From positions 36,554,540 through 36,618,539 of the forward strand of contig NC_087063.1 of assembly GCF_963678635.1 (NCBI RefSeq): a stretch of 64,000 nt of DNA. Reading direction: 5' to 3'. Every line of letters begins with the position of its first letter. The first letter of the stretch is position 1. Positions 25,617 to 37,949 of the stretch are shown here, in pieces. The translations under genes and the position numbers were made by a program. A model generated the notes under the pieces. That model saw nothing but the letters and a program-made list of their open reading frames with translations. It was not told where the DNA came from and made no database searches. The DNA comes from Symsagittifera roscoffensis. Its lineage: Eukaryota > Xenacoelomorpha > Acoela > Convolutidae.

Positions 25617-28086
25617 TTTAAATCAGCACTGTATGTGAGCGTACTGTTTTCCTTGAGAAGTTCAGCATCGTGAGAAATTTATGAGCTTCGTTGGTTGGGA
25701 GGATGATCGATCAAAAGAGAAAACAAACTTTTTCGAAGGATATATGACCTACGGGGACCGATCGATTAGCAGACAATTGTTTTAGCATAAAAAGTTAAAA
25801 CGAGTCTTTAAGCAGACAAACGTAATAAAGTGATGGATGATTGATTGACAGACTCAAAAAGACGCTCAGTCTGGGGCCAAGCTACCCCAATTAAGACAAT
25901 TATCTCGCGATTTAACAACAGAACTATCAATTTCAATTAACACAAGATTGTAAATTAGCAGCAAAACAAACGTCTGGGGCCGAGCGTCCCCAATTAAGAC
26001 AATTATCTCGCGATTTGTCAACAAAACTATCAAGTTCAAAAAACAGAAGATTCTAAATTAGCGGCAAAACAAAGGTTGACGCGCACAATAACACTGGTGT
26101 TGATTGGTGGCGTCCCTCATGCTTGAAGGACCAAATGCTTGAAGTTAATTTTCAGCTTACTTTCAACCGATCAGAATTGAGTATTCAAAATCTCAAAGTA
26201 AATCGCGGAAATATCATAGAAAGAAAATAAATCCAGGCCATTAAAGTTAATATTGACAAATAGACAATAAGCAGATAAGTTTTCAAGACTGAAAAATTCT
26301 TATGGTTTTGAACTCAATAATCTTGATGATTATTTATCTAGTAATGCGGTTGTAACCCGCAATTTGTATTATTTTTGATTAATTCCCACTGATTTAATAC
26401 ATTTTCTTTCTGTTAATACTGACTTCGATTTTGTGAGAAAGGCATTCAGCCAATAGAAACGCTTAGCGATTTTGATTGGTTGAAATTTTTCAAGCATTCG
26501 GTCCTTAAAGCTTGAGAACCCTCCTCCCCGTTGTGAATTGAAGTTGAAACGCAGCGGAACAAATGGCAGCTAATCGCCAATGCCGCATTTGAAGTTAGCT
26601 ATCACACTTTATTATTGTCCTGTCTGTTAAAAATCCTGTCTGCTAAAAAACGGTCTGCTAAAATCCCTAGCACCATGATCTACAAGTCCAGGTTGCCAAC
26701 TGGTTAATTTTAAGGTACTAGTTACTATTAGTTACATTTTGGTTACAGTTTAATTTTATTATTTTGTAACTTTTTTTGTGAGTTTGTCCACTTTGGAAAC
26801 TTTCTCTCTTTGATTGCTGAAGTTAGTTTGCGCTATCCGAATTCTAACAGGAAGGTGATCAATTTACAAACTGAATTGTTTTAAACGCGTAATTGGGGTC
26901 TAGGACAATAAGCCGACGTGACTTCAAGCCGAAGGGAATTCAGGCCGAAATTGAAACTTTACTAGCACTTTAAATCGCTTTTTTTCGTCAAAAAAATGTT
27001 GATTTTCAAAAATTGAGGCATTTTTAGTCCATAATAAGCGTTATTCTTGACATTGAATTATTAAGGATTGGCATCCGTTAATAATACTAGCCGGTTTTGA
27101 AAGGCTTAAATTTTAAACAAGAAAATTGCCGTCAAACGTTTTTTGTTTTTGAACTTTCCTAAACATCACATTTGGAGGATAATTTTATGAAAATGCCTGT
27201 AACTACTGAAGAAAGATCTTGAAAATGGGAAATTCCTTAGTTTTCAAATAATTCAATTGTCATGACTTAATGAGAAAGTTTTCGGCTTGAAGTCCCTAAC
27301 TTAACGTTTCGGCTTGGAGTCCCGTCGGCTTGATGTGCGGCACCCGCAGAAAAATACTGTGTTACCCATACAGACAAATACTGCATTAACCAATCAGATT
27401 CGAGATGAGAAAACAAATTTACGAAATAAATAATTAGAAGTTACTCATTTCTTCCTTGTCTCGATTCTGATTGGTTAATACAGTATTTCTCTTTTTACTG
27501 ACGAGTCTGAATACGCGGTTGTCTAAATACTGCTATGTAGCCGTGAGTTCCATTCGGGGTCTATTCTCATGCGCGAAGAACTGAATGGGCGAAAAAATTC
27601 GTGATCGAAGGACCGAAAACAAAATTAGTCGTAAGTCAATTTTTTGAAAAGAAGAAATTGCCATTCAATTAAAAGGAAATGAATGACGCAACATTTTGCT
27701 TCTTTCATAATTAAACCCTCGAAATATAAATTTTGTTCCAATTCGGCGGCGGTCAGTGACCATTTGAAAATTTTGCATATTTCTGCCGTTTATATATTCG
27801 GCCAATATCAATATTCAATCCCTGGAAATGTTTACTTTCTTTCCAAATTTTTGTTAGCGGAAATCTGATTGGCTGATTTTTTTTTTCGCGCATTCGTTCC
27901 TTCGTGTATGAGGGATTCCACCGTTCAATTCACCGAACAGTATATCATGAGTTATTCGTTGCAGTATGAGGCTGGGTTCTACTCTCTTTACGTCTACTTG
28001 AGTTCCAACGTAGTCTGGCCAACTGGCTGTTATTTCAAAACCATAGCATAGCTAGCTAAGCGTTGTGTTTCAATCGTATTTTTTGA

Positions 28087-28232
28087 TCTCAGGGAAAAAA
28101 CATCAATGTTAAAACGTTTTCGACATTATGTCATCATCAGTGTTAAAAAATAGCAAAATTGTACCAATTAAAAGCACATTTAAAAAAAAGGAAACTGGAA
28201 AGCAATTAAAAACTGATAGAACTGATAGAAGT
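28087..28232. mobile_element. 146-bp insertion with 13-bp target-site duplication
   Basis: The array text CAATCGTATTTTTGACGTGATA is interrupted here. TCGTATTTTTTGA stands on both sides (28074-28086 and 28233-28245), a 13-bp direct repeat. The insert holds GACATTATGTCATCATCAG and an A-rich right part. The duplication length fits target-primed retroposition. The family is not identified. Confidence 0.6.
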
Positions 28233-28267
28233 TCGTATTTTTTGACGTGATAGAGTGGGGATCTGAA

Positions 28268-28939
28268 TTAACCGGACAAAACGCGTTAAACTTGAAATTT
28301 AAAACGCGTTTTCCTCAAATTGGGTTGAGTTAAGGTGAAAACCCATGAAGATAAAACTAGCTTAAACTTTTAGCTGAAGTAAACTGGTGTTATTTGTTTT
28401 GCGAAAATCGGGCCCAAAATTTTACCACAAAAATGGGTCATTTTGGCTTTTCTTACTTAATCAAAAATTACGCCAAAAATACCCAGTCGCTCACAGACAT
28501 AATCATATCAAAGTGAGCCCCTTATGTAGCCCAACAAACTTTAAGCTGGGTATATTCTCCTAGACATGGTATAAAGTGATTTGTTTTTGTATAAAATATC
28601 AACTTTTTATTTAAAAACTTATTCAAACGGTTTGCAATTTTTTTGGAGATCATACCCGTCTTGAAGTTTGTTAGGCTACATAAGAGGCCCACTTTGATAT
28701 AATTATGTCTTTGATCGACTGGGTATTTTTGGCGTAATTTTTGATAAGCTAAGAAAAGTCAAAATGACCCATTTTTGTGGTAAAGTTTTTTGCTCGAATT
28801 TTGCAAATTAAGTTACACCATATCAATTCTCCTAAATTTTTAATCAAGTTTTATCTTCATAAGTTTTCACCTAAAGTCAACCCAATTTGAAAAATAAACG
28901 CGTTTTGAATTTCAAGTTTAGCTCGTTTTGTCCGGTTAA
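28268..28939. mobile_element. Foldback/MITE-like element, long form
   Basis: TTAACCGG/CCGGTTAA ends with long inverted arms, including TTACGCCAAAAATACCC and GGGTATTTTTGGCGTAA, as in 5757-6450. Confidence 0.65.
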
Positions 28940-31372
28940 TTTAAATCAGCACCGTATATGAGCGTAGTGTTATCATTGAGAAGTTCAGCATCGGGAGAAA
29001 TATATGAGCTTCCTTGGATGGGAGGATGATTGATCAAAAGAGAAAACAATTTCTTTCTAAGGATAGATGAACTACGGGGACCGATTGTATAACAGACATT
29101 TCTTTAAGCATAAAAAGTTAAAAAATAAAGAAATAGATGATTGATTGACAGACTCAAAATTACGCTCAGTCTGGGGCCAAGCTTTTCCAATTAAGACAAA
29201 TATCTCGCGATTTGGCATGAAAACTATCAACTTCAAATAACACAAGATTCTAAATTAGCGGCAAAACAAAGGTCTGGGGCCAAGCTTCCCCAATTAAGAC
29301 AATTATCTCGCGATTTGTCAACAAAACTATCAAGTTCAAATAACAGAATATTCTAAATTAGCGGCAACTGGTGTTAATTGGTGGCGTCCCTCATGCTTGA
29401 AGGACCAAAGGCTTGAAAATAATTTTCAGCTTACTTTCAAGCAATCAGAATTGAGTATTCAAAATCTCAAAGTAAAATCGCGAAAATCTCATAGAAAGAA
29501 AATAAATCCAGGCCATTAAAGTAAATATTGACAAATAGATAATAAGCAGATAAGTTTTGAAGACTGAAATTTTTTTTTGGGTTTGAACTAAATAATCTTG
29601 ATGAGTATCTGAATCGTAATGCGTTTGTATCCGGCAATTTGTAATTTTTTTATTTTTATTTTTATCTGATTTAATACATTTTCTGTTAATACTGACTTCG
29701 CTTTTGTGAGAAAAGCATTTAGCCAAAAAAAACGCTTAGCGATTTTGATTGGTTGAATTTTTTCAAGCATTCGGGCCTTGAAGCTTGAGAACCCTCCCCG
29801 TTTTGAATTGAAGCGCAGCGGAACAAGCGGTCGCTAATCGCCAATGCCGCGTTTGAAGTTAGCTATCACACTTTATAATTGTTCTGTGTCTGTTAAAAAA
29901 CCTGTCTGCTAAAAAACCGGTCTGCTAAAATCCCTAGCACCATGAGCTACAAGTCCAGGTTGCCAACTGGTTAATTTTAAGGTACTAGTTACTATTGGCT
30001 ACATTTTGGTTACACTTTTAAGTTATTATTTTGTAACTTTTTTTGTGAGTTTGTCCACTTTGGACGCTTTCTCTCTTTGATCGCTGAAGTTAGTTTGCGC
30101 TATCCAAATTCTAACAGGAATGTGAACAATTTACAAACTGAATTGTTTTATACGCGTAATTGAGGTCTAGGACAACAAGTCGACGTTACTTCAAGCCGAA
30201 GGGACTTCAGGCCGAAATTGAAACTTTACAAGAACCTCAAATCGCAATTTTGTTGCATCAAAAACAAGTCGCTTTTCAAAACTTTAGGCATGTTTAGTCC
30301 ATAATAAGCGTGATTCATGACAATTAATCACGTAGGATTGGCATCCCTTAAAAATATCAGCCGGTTTTGAAATGCATAAATTATAAATAAGAAAATTGCC
30401 GTCAAATGTTTTTTATTTTTGAACGTTCCTAAACATTACATTTGGAGGATAATTTTGTAAAAATGCCTGTAACTACTGAAGAAAGATCATGAAAATGGGA
30501 AAGTCCTTAGTTTTCAACTAATTCAATTATCATGACTTAATGAGAAAATTTTTGGCTTGAAGTCCCTAGCTCTACGTTTTGGCTTGAAGTCCCGTCGGCT
30601 TGATTTCCGGCACCCGCAGACAAGTACTGTATGAACCATACAGACAAATACTGTATTAATCAATTAGAATCGAGATGAGAAAACAAATTTTTGAAATAAA
30701 TATTTATTAGTTAATCATTTCTTCCTTGTCTCAATTCTGATTGGTTCATACAGTATTTGTCTATTTACTGACGACTCTGAATACGCGGTTATCTAAATAT
30801 TGCCACATAACCATGAGTTCATTCGGGGTCTATTCACATGCGCGAAGAACTGAATGGGCGAAAAAATTTGTGAGCGAAGGACCGAAAACAAAATTAGCCG
30901 AAAGTCAATTTTTTTGAAAAGAAGCAATTGCCATTCAATTAAAATGAATTAAATGAAGCAACATTTTGCTTCTTTCATAACTAAACCCTTGAAATATGAA
31001 TTTTGTTCCAATTCGAAGGCGGTCATATTCGGAATAAACGGTCAATTCGGCGAAGTGAGTTTTCGGCCAATATCAATATTCAGTCCCTGGAAATGTTTAC
31101 TTTTTTTCCAAATTTAGTTTACTGAAATCTGATTGGCTGATTTTTATTTTAGCGCATTCGGTCCTTCGCGTATGAGGGATTCCACCGTTCAATTCACCGA
31201 ACAGTATATCATGAGTTCTCCGTTGCAGTATGAGGCTGGGTTCTACTCTCTTTATGGCTACTTGAGTTCCAACCTAGTCTGGCCAACTGGTTGTTATTTC
31301 AAAACCATAGCATAGCTAGCTAAGCGTTGTGTTTCAATAGTAATTTTTGACGTGATACACTGCGGATTTAAA

Positions 31373-32041
31373 TTAACCGGACAAAACGCGTTAAACTTGA
31401 AATTTAAAACGCGTTTTCTTCAAATTGGGTTGAGCTTAGGTGAAAACTTATGAAAACCTTTAAATTTTAGCAGAATTAAAATGGTGTAATTTGTTTTGCG
31501 AAATTCGGGCCCAAAAGTTTACCACCAAAATGGGTCATTTTGGCTTTTCTTAGTTAATCAAAAATTACGCCAAAAATACCCAGTCGATCACAGACATAAT
31601 CATATCAAAGTGAGCCCCTTATGTAGCCCAACAAACTTTAAGCTGGGTATATTCTCCTAAACATGGTATAAAGTGATTTGTTTTTGTTTTTGTATAAAAT
31701 ATCAACTTTTTATTTAAAAACTTATGTAAACAGTTTGCAATTTTTTTTGGAGATCATACCCGTCTTGAAGTTTGTTGGGCTACATAAGAGGCCCACTTTG
31801 ATATAATTATGTCTTTGATCGACTGGGTACTTTTGGCGTAATTTTTGATAAGCTAAGAAAAGCCAAAATGACCCATTTTTGTGGTAAAGTTTTTGGCCAG
31901 ACTTTCGAGAAACAAATTACACCATACTAATTGTGCTAAGTTTTTAAGCAAGTTTTATCTTCATAATTTTTCACCTAAACTCAACCCAAATTGAGAAAAA
32001 CGCCTTTTAAATTTCAAATTTAGCTCGTTTTGTCCTCTTAA
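31373..32041. mobile_element. Foldback/MITE-like element, long form
   Basis: Same long foldback form. The right end has decayed to GTCCTCTTAA. Confidence 0.6.
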
Positions 32042-32783
32042 TTTAAATCAGCACTGTATATGAGCGTAGTGTTATCATTGAGAAGTTCAGCATCGGGAGA
32101 AATCCATGAGCTTCCTTGGTTGGGAGGATGATTGATCAAAAGAAAAAACAATTTTCTTCTAAGGATAGATGACCTACAGGGACCGATCGTTTAACAGACT
32201 ATTCTTTTAGCATACAAAGTTAAAAGCGAGTCTTTTAACAGACAAAGGTAATAAAGTGATGGCTGATTGGTTGACAGACTCAAAAAGAAGCTCAGTCTGG
32301 GGCCACGCTTCACCAATTAAGACAATTATCTTGCGATTTGTCAACAAAACTATCAACTTCAACTAACACAAGATTCTAAATTAGCGGCAAAACAAAGGTG
32401 TAAGCGCACGTAATCGCATGTTTTTTCAAAACAATGTTTTTTCAAAAATTTAGGCATATTTAGTCCATAATAAGCGTTATTCATGACAATGAATTACTTA
32501 GGATTGGCATCCGTTAAAGATATCAGCCGGTTTTGGAATGCATAAATTGTAAACAAGAAAGTTGCCGTCAGACGTTTTTTATTTTTGAACTTTCCTAAAC
32601 ATCACATTTGGAGGATAATTTTATGAAAATGCCTGTAACTACTAAAGAAAGATGATGAAAATGGGAAATTCCTTAGTTTTCAAATAATTCAATTATCATG
32701 ACTTAATGAGAAGATCTTTGGCTTGAAGTCCCTAACTTTACGTTTCGGCTTGAAGTCCCGTCGGCTTGATGTCCGGCACCCGC

Positions 32784-33107
32784 GTAATTCTAATATTGTT
32801 CCATTGTGCCTGTTGGATCTAATTAACAATCTCCCCCCCCCCCCCCCTATTGTATCTACTTAAAAATCTCCACCCTATTGTATCTACTACAGAATCTCCC
32901 TCTTTCTTGAAAGAGGGATTGTTGAGTAGATCCTGCCTGCTTACCGAAATAACTTTGCGGGAAACACTAAAGACCTGAGCATATCAAACCCATTTGGTCG
33001 AATGTAAATTAAAAACAAGGATAGCTGGTTATTGTGCAAGTAGCACAGTTTGTTGTCCTCAAAATACAGAAATTTTTTTTTGTCAAATACCTCAAAACTG
33101 TGTTCAG
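32784..33107 (+). other. Intron sequence before the kinase exon, with C-run and short tandem repeat
   Basis: Contains a run of C at about 32832-32847 and two copies of CCCTATTGTATCTACT about 38 bases apart, then the branch/polypyrimidine region and acceptor GTGTTCAG of the next exon. Confidence 0.6.
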
Positions 33108-33297
33108 AGGCGCGTGTGGGGATGTGTTTCTGGTGTTCCTCGAGGCAGATTTCTCCCGTCAATTCGCCATGAAAATAGTGGACAAGAAGTCCTTCACTAG
33201 CACAATCATAGCACCCTCAGCAACTACAAGTGGGGTGCTGCGCAACTCTGCCAATGACTTCTTGAGCGAGGTCAACATTCTCAAGCAGTTGCAGCAT
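33108..33297 (+). CDS. CHEK2: Chk2-type checkpoint kinase, kinase N-lobe exon
   Basis: 190-nt plus-strand exon between acceptor AACTGTGTTCAG and donor CAT|GTAAGT. It enters in phase 2 (one base completes a codon) and leaves in phase 0. It encodes GACGDVFLVF (second half of the glycine-rich loop), QFAMKIVDKKSF (the catalytic Lys of the V-A-I-K motif), an insert TSTIIAPSATTSGVLR, and SEVNILKQLQH (helix C with its Glu). Human Chk2 reads GACGEVKLAF, VAIKIISKRKF and EIEILKKLNH. The first loop glycine lies on exon 16510-16597 on the other strand. No later kinase exon (HRDLKPEN, DFG) was found downstream on either strand. Confidence 0.88.
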
Positions 33298-34215
33298 GTA
33301 AGTCCATCAAAGCTATGTTTGGTCACTCTCTTCTTTATGTCGACACTGAGTCCGTATTCTGCAGCTGCTCGAAAAAGCTTCTGCTCGGTTTGTCTTGATT
33401 GTTAAGAGTCGATAAGGTAGTGAAGTCTCTTATATCAAAATCCTACATCAAAAACCTTATATAAAAATGAATCCATATCTAAACAGCCTCAGCAACTGGC
33501 TTAAGATCAGAAATCTGTCTCTATGAAAAGACAATATCAACAACATATATCTTTTTAACTCGGTTATGGATTTTTGCCTTGAACAAAATATAATGGTCGA
33601 TGGTTCCAAACCACCCACAACACGCAACCCAAAAATTCATTTTTGACAATCAACTGAACTATCATTAATCATTAAATAAGCGAAGCTTTTTTTTTCCTTT
33701 TTCGAGCCTAAGTCGCAAATATTGTTGCGGCGCAAATTTTGTTTCGACCAAATGTGTTAATTTTGAAAGTGTTCATTTTGATCAATAACCAGCTATTAAG
33801 TACAGCCAATGCTAAGGATGTTAACAAAAACTATTAAATTACAAATAGCACTCAAGCTTCAAGGTATCATGGATCTGTAACGTAGAGGTAAGGAAGGAGA
33901 CCAGCAACGAAAAAGGGGTTCGAACCGGGGAAGCGTCGGATGTTCTAATAAACTTTTTCGTATACTAGTTAAAATGCGTCCGCTATATAAATTGAGGCAT
34001 GTTACTTGGTAAATTTCTTTTTTATTCAAATTTACCGGTGTTGCTAATGCGTCATAATTGGCTTGCATCACTTAGCAATTACGCAGACTCATAATTGACG
34101 TGCGTCTTTTAAGAACTTTTGTAGACTCAAAGTCTTACTCATTCAGTTTTTCCCAGTAGCGTTATCGGTCATATTTTTGCTTGTGTATGCGAAATGCAGC
34201 TTCACTTTTGTGCAA
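33298..34215 (+). other. Intron sequence with a tRNA-like (SINE) box
   Basis: Non-coding. At 33870-33945 there is GGGGTTCGAACCGGGG, an exact Pol III B-box core, about 30 bases after GTAGAGGTAAGGAAGGAGACC, which resembles a tRNA D-arm. The T-stem does not pair, so it is a SINE head or decayed tRNA copy, not a functional tRNA. Confidence 0.4.
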
Positions 34216-34910
34216 ACATTACAAAAAGACCTACAAGTCTTGAACTATGCTGCTCCCATTTGGACCGCCACCCTAAGTTACACCAACTGGAAGCACCTTC
34301 AAATGACGAGGAGCAATGTCCTTTGAGCAACAGAAAGATGCTAACGAATGAGTGACATCACACATTTACACGACGAAACAAAAATATTCCGGTCCGAAAA
34401 GTCAATGAAATGATCTCAAAGCAATTTTTGGTAGGCTGCTACCAAAAGCACAGAGCTGACTATCAAGAACATCAGATCCACACTCGAACATAAGTTCAAA
34501 CCCGACATTGAACACTTGCTTATCGAAAAGCAGGAAGGCATCTCTCAGCATGATTGTGTCAGAGGAGTCTCCATACATCAGAAGTACAGAAGTTTCTTAA
34601 ATAAGATTCTGAGCTACTTGGCAAAATACTACCACTATTATCAGCAAACGAAAGTACAATCGAACGGAAAACCAGATGTACAGTCTCACATCTTAGGGTA
34701 CTCGACGCATTTAAATAGTTAACAACCTAGACTAAACAACAATGTACCCGACATCTGCTCAAGTTGTTTGATAGGACCACGCACCACCGAACATCTCTTA
34801 GATTGCCGGTTACACCCCACCATCCTTACCATTGAGAGGTTATGGGAGATTTCCGAAAAAGCTGCCAAGCATCGGCAGAATTACTTAACCTGAGATAACG
34901 GAAGTTGTTT
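34216..34910 (+). pseudogene. Non-LTR retrotransposon relic (RT C-terminal region)
   Basis: Broken plus-strand frames encode LNYAAPIWTATLSYTNWKHL, SDITHLHDETK, IPVRKVNEMISKQFLVGCYQ and finally PDICSSCLIGPRTTEHLLDC. This order, with the terminal C-x2-C...H-L-L-x-C knuckle, is that of the C-terminal third of Jockey/CR1-type LINE polyproteins. Frameshifts and stops (for example TGA after 34370 and TAG near 34721) show it is dead. The 5' end is missing, as usual for truncated LINE copies. Confidence 0.75.
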
Positions 34911-37900
34911 CTCGGCTCTCCTCACTAATTTAAAGCTGCTCGCTTTTACCGCTAGAGACCTTGTGGGAGCTGCAGTGAAAGATTGACATGACGAATACTG
35001 ATTAAAAACGAAAATTCCCTGACTTTTTCTCTATCTCTCAAACCTTGGCGATCTCCCAATTCAATCGGAAGCTCGAAGCAGAGATCGATGTAGCTACAAC
35101 AACAAGATTTTTTATATAGGTCGCGATGATTTTTTCCACGCATTTGGTCCAGTGTTAATTCTTTTTTATTGAAATTCAAAATTTTTTAAGGCCATATTTA
35201 AAAAAAAAAATTAAAACGTTCAAAGAACAAGTCTTTTTTTGTTTCCTTGTGTTCATTGATTCTTTTCCTACTGTATGTTGGCTATGTTCAATTGAAAGTG
35301 CCGAAGTTAGGAAAACGCAATCAAATTTAGCTATCTATGCTATAAACTTAACCAAAAATCAGCAACGGACTCATCACTTTAGTTTTTTTCATAGGGTCTG
35401 TGTTTAGCCAGCTCTTGAGTAAAACGCTTTGGACGTAAATGGGCAAGATTTTGCTGGAAGTTTCGAATATGCCTGGAATTTAAAAAATAATATCTTGTTT
35501 TATGGTATGATGCAACTGTTAATGGCGAAGCACCAAAAAGAAAATTTCAACCAATCATAATCCTCTGAAATCGATACGAGGTCCTCGTTCGTGAAGGGTT
35601 TGTGCCGAAATTTGAAAGCAACATAACAGAATGTGAAATAATACTTTCTCTGGATCTGGATGTGAGTTCGCGTCGGCGCATCGCGCCAATAACCACCGTT
35701 CTTATTTCGGGATTCTCAAGCTTGCAACACGTATCACTCGGATTGCCTTATCTGCTATCTGAAAACATTTGATAACTTGTTTTATAATCAAATCAAGTTT
35801 CAAACGAATTTAGGGCTCAGTCAACTTAGATGCTCGGGACAGCAATCGGGTGCTAGTCTTTTTTCCCGTGAACAACTTCGTCCACAGGACACATCTGGAC
35901 TCGCGGTACCTTGGTTCATGATGAATTCAAATTTCGTAGTGTCTCCTGTACACTTATCCTGGAGGTAACGAATACGCCTAGGACGGCAAAGGTTTTGGGC
36001 TCAAATCTGACTAGGACCTGTTTTTTTTCAAACGGTTAACTATTCCGGTTCAAAAAAACGGTTAACTATTCCGGTTAACTATTCCGGTTTCGGCCTATTT
36101 TTTGTCTGCTCATATTTTGTCGGCTTAGTTGCCGCATCTAAGAATCGTTTTTTTTTTTCTGTAAACAGTTTTCACTTTAGTTGCGTTAAGTGTTTTAGCA
36201 TTTTAAATGTCCGGCCGAATCGTATTTTTTTTTGCTCATTGGTTGTAATTTTACTAGCTCGATATGGGAAAATTTCATATTTTTTTTCAAATTTTATCTT
36301 TTGTCGGCTAATTAAATTTTGGTTAATTTTATATTGACCTTGTGGGTTTCTTTTGCGTCGTTTGAAAATCGAGAAAATTTTGTGTGCGTTGTTGTGCTCT
36401 GAGGGGGGAAAGGGACATGAAATTTTTTTTATCAGTTTAAAATTGTTTTGATGTTTTTGATCTGAAATGTTTCTGCTCAGGTATTTTCGGTTTTGTTATT
36501 GCTTGTTAGTTATAAATTCAATTTCAGTCAACCATCTGGCTTAGAAGAGACACAAATGCACGAGACCACTTTTTTTTTACTAACAATTTTTTTTGACAAG
36601 AACAGTTTTCCTAATTTTTTGTTCAAATTTTTCCGTGATTTAAATCAAATTTGTATCGCAAGTGGTGCGAAACTCATCTTCGCCTCTATGTTACGCTTGC
36701 TATTAGTAAGCGTTATCAAGTCGGAATATAGAATTTATTGGGTTAACAATTAGTTTAACGAAATCACTTGAATAATTCGATAGTTTGATTTTTCAGCTTC
36801 TCCGGTAAGCTTGGTCTTGGCACGGCTATGGTCCTAGGTTGGAATCGGTTTAACACCTTTGTCTAAAAAAACAGCTGAGAAAATTGAATTTTCAAATAAA
36901 AGTTTTGTTACAGAAAGAGTTTTGATTCATTTCTGTTATTTGTAAATTACCAATTATGACGTGGCATAATTTCTTATTTTTGGCTTGTTGTGTTGCAGGA
37001 TGAGTTTTCCTCAAATTGAACAGAGTTGAGACAAAAGTTGCTTGCGTTGTTACGTTTGTTTGGTATCACAAGTGGTGCGAAGCTGTGCGTCGCCTCTCTT
37101 TTAAGTTTTCAATTGAATCAAACCATAAACGTTTTTTTTAACTGAACGAAAATTTAGTTGTCAAGTTCAACTGGCTTTCAAAAGACTTAGATTGGTACTG
37201 ATTCCTAGAATAAGTTGCAAAAATAATCAAAGTGACCTAAGACAAGTGATTTCAAAGCAATTTGTTTGTTGATGTAGGCAGCTTTCTCATTTTGAGTTGC
37301 TGACGGAAATGGGCCTGCAATCGTCATTCGGAAAACTTTTTTTAATCTATTTTGAAAAATTAAACTAATTATTCTTGATCACCTCTGGATGTTTTTCTTG
37401 ATGTGCCCGTGAAACTCTTATTCTGCTAGTTTTAGATGAAGATTTCGAATCGTATCCATTGAGCTGCTAAAAATTCTAAAAGCTGTCTGGACTGGACTGA
37501 CTGTTTTTCTTTTTGAAGGCATTTATCATGACGGAATTATCATCATCCTGGTTCACACACTCTCCGATGTCTTGCGAAATTGGAGTACGATAAGTTGCCG
37601 CAGCATACGTCACATGTTCTTCACCTGTTCGAGCCCCTCGTGATTGGCGCGACAGTGGTGATAGCTTGTGCTGCTTTTCCTTATCAAACCCCTTTGTGTC
37701 TAGTAGCTAAGTAACCCCTAGATTGAGAAAGTTTACAGAATGGTCACGTTTCGGGGGTGCTCACCCGCACTGTTTTGTGAGGTTCGCACTGTTTTGCGTG
37801 AGGCGAATGTTGCGCGGCTTTTCTCAGACTCTCTTCTTCCTTGTTATTTCGATGCTTTTTAGTGATATGGATTTTCGGACCAGTGATAGTATTGCATATT

Positions 37901-37949
37901 CTTTCACAGATAGAACATCTAGCGTCGGTTATTTTGGGAGCTCTTTGTT
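34911..37949. other. Non-coding repeat-rich region
   Basis: AT-rich with no exon I can support. It holds short repeats of GGTTAACTATTCCGG (36036-36090, three near copies), two copies of a dispersed motif CGCAAGTGGTGCGAA / CACAAGTGGTGCGAA (36658 and 37067) that recurs inverted at 52525-52545, and TTAGTTGCCGCATCTAAGAA (36126), which also occurs near 57158. CAAATAAAAGTTTTG (36894) resembles the SINE tail near 44780. Confidence 0.5.

Larger units (their letters stand above)
23281..32783 (-). repeat. Macrosatellite array, right arm, inverted relative to 1-16187
   Basis: The reverse-complement anchor (CTACTTGAGTT(C/T)CAAC) recurs near 25270, 27995 and 31260, spaced about 2.7 and 3.3 kb. These copies are more diverged than the three near-identical units of the left arm and include local rearrangements, for example a repeated CTGGGGCCAAGCTTCCCCAA block near 25870 and 25975. 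Array sequence ends at GTCCGGCACCCGC (32783), where unique sequence starts. Confidence 0.93.

Noticed and set aside
1..32783. CRISPR array or phage-type repeat system
   Set aside because: The repeats are kilobase units in an intron-bearing eukaryotic sequence with no short repeat-spacer structure.
16510..33297. Two unrelated genes, one FHA protein and one kinase
   Set aside because: The exon phases match exactly and the glycine-rich loop is split across the two exons in register with Chk2, which is unlikely by chance.
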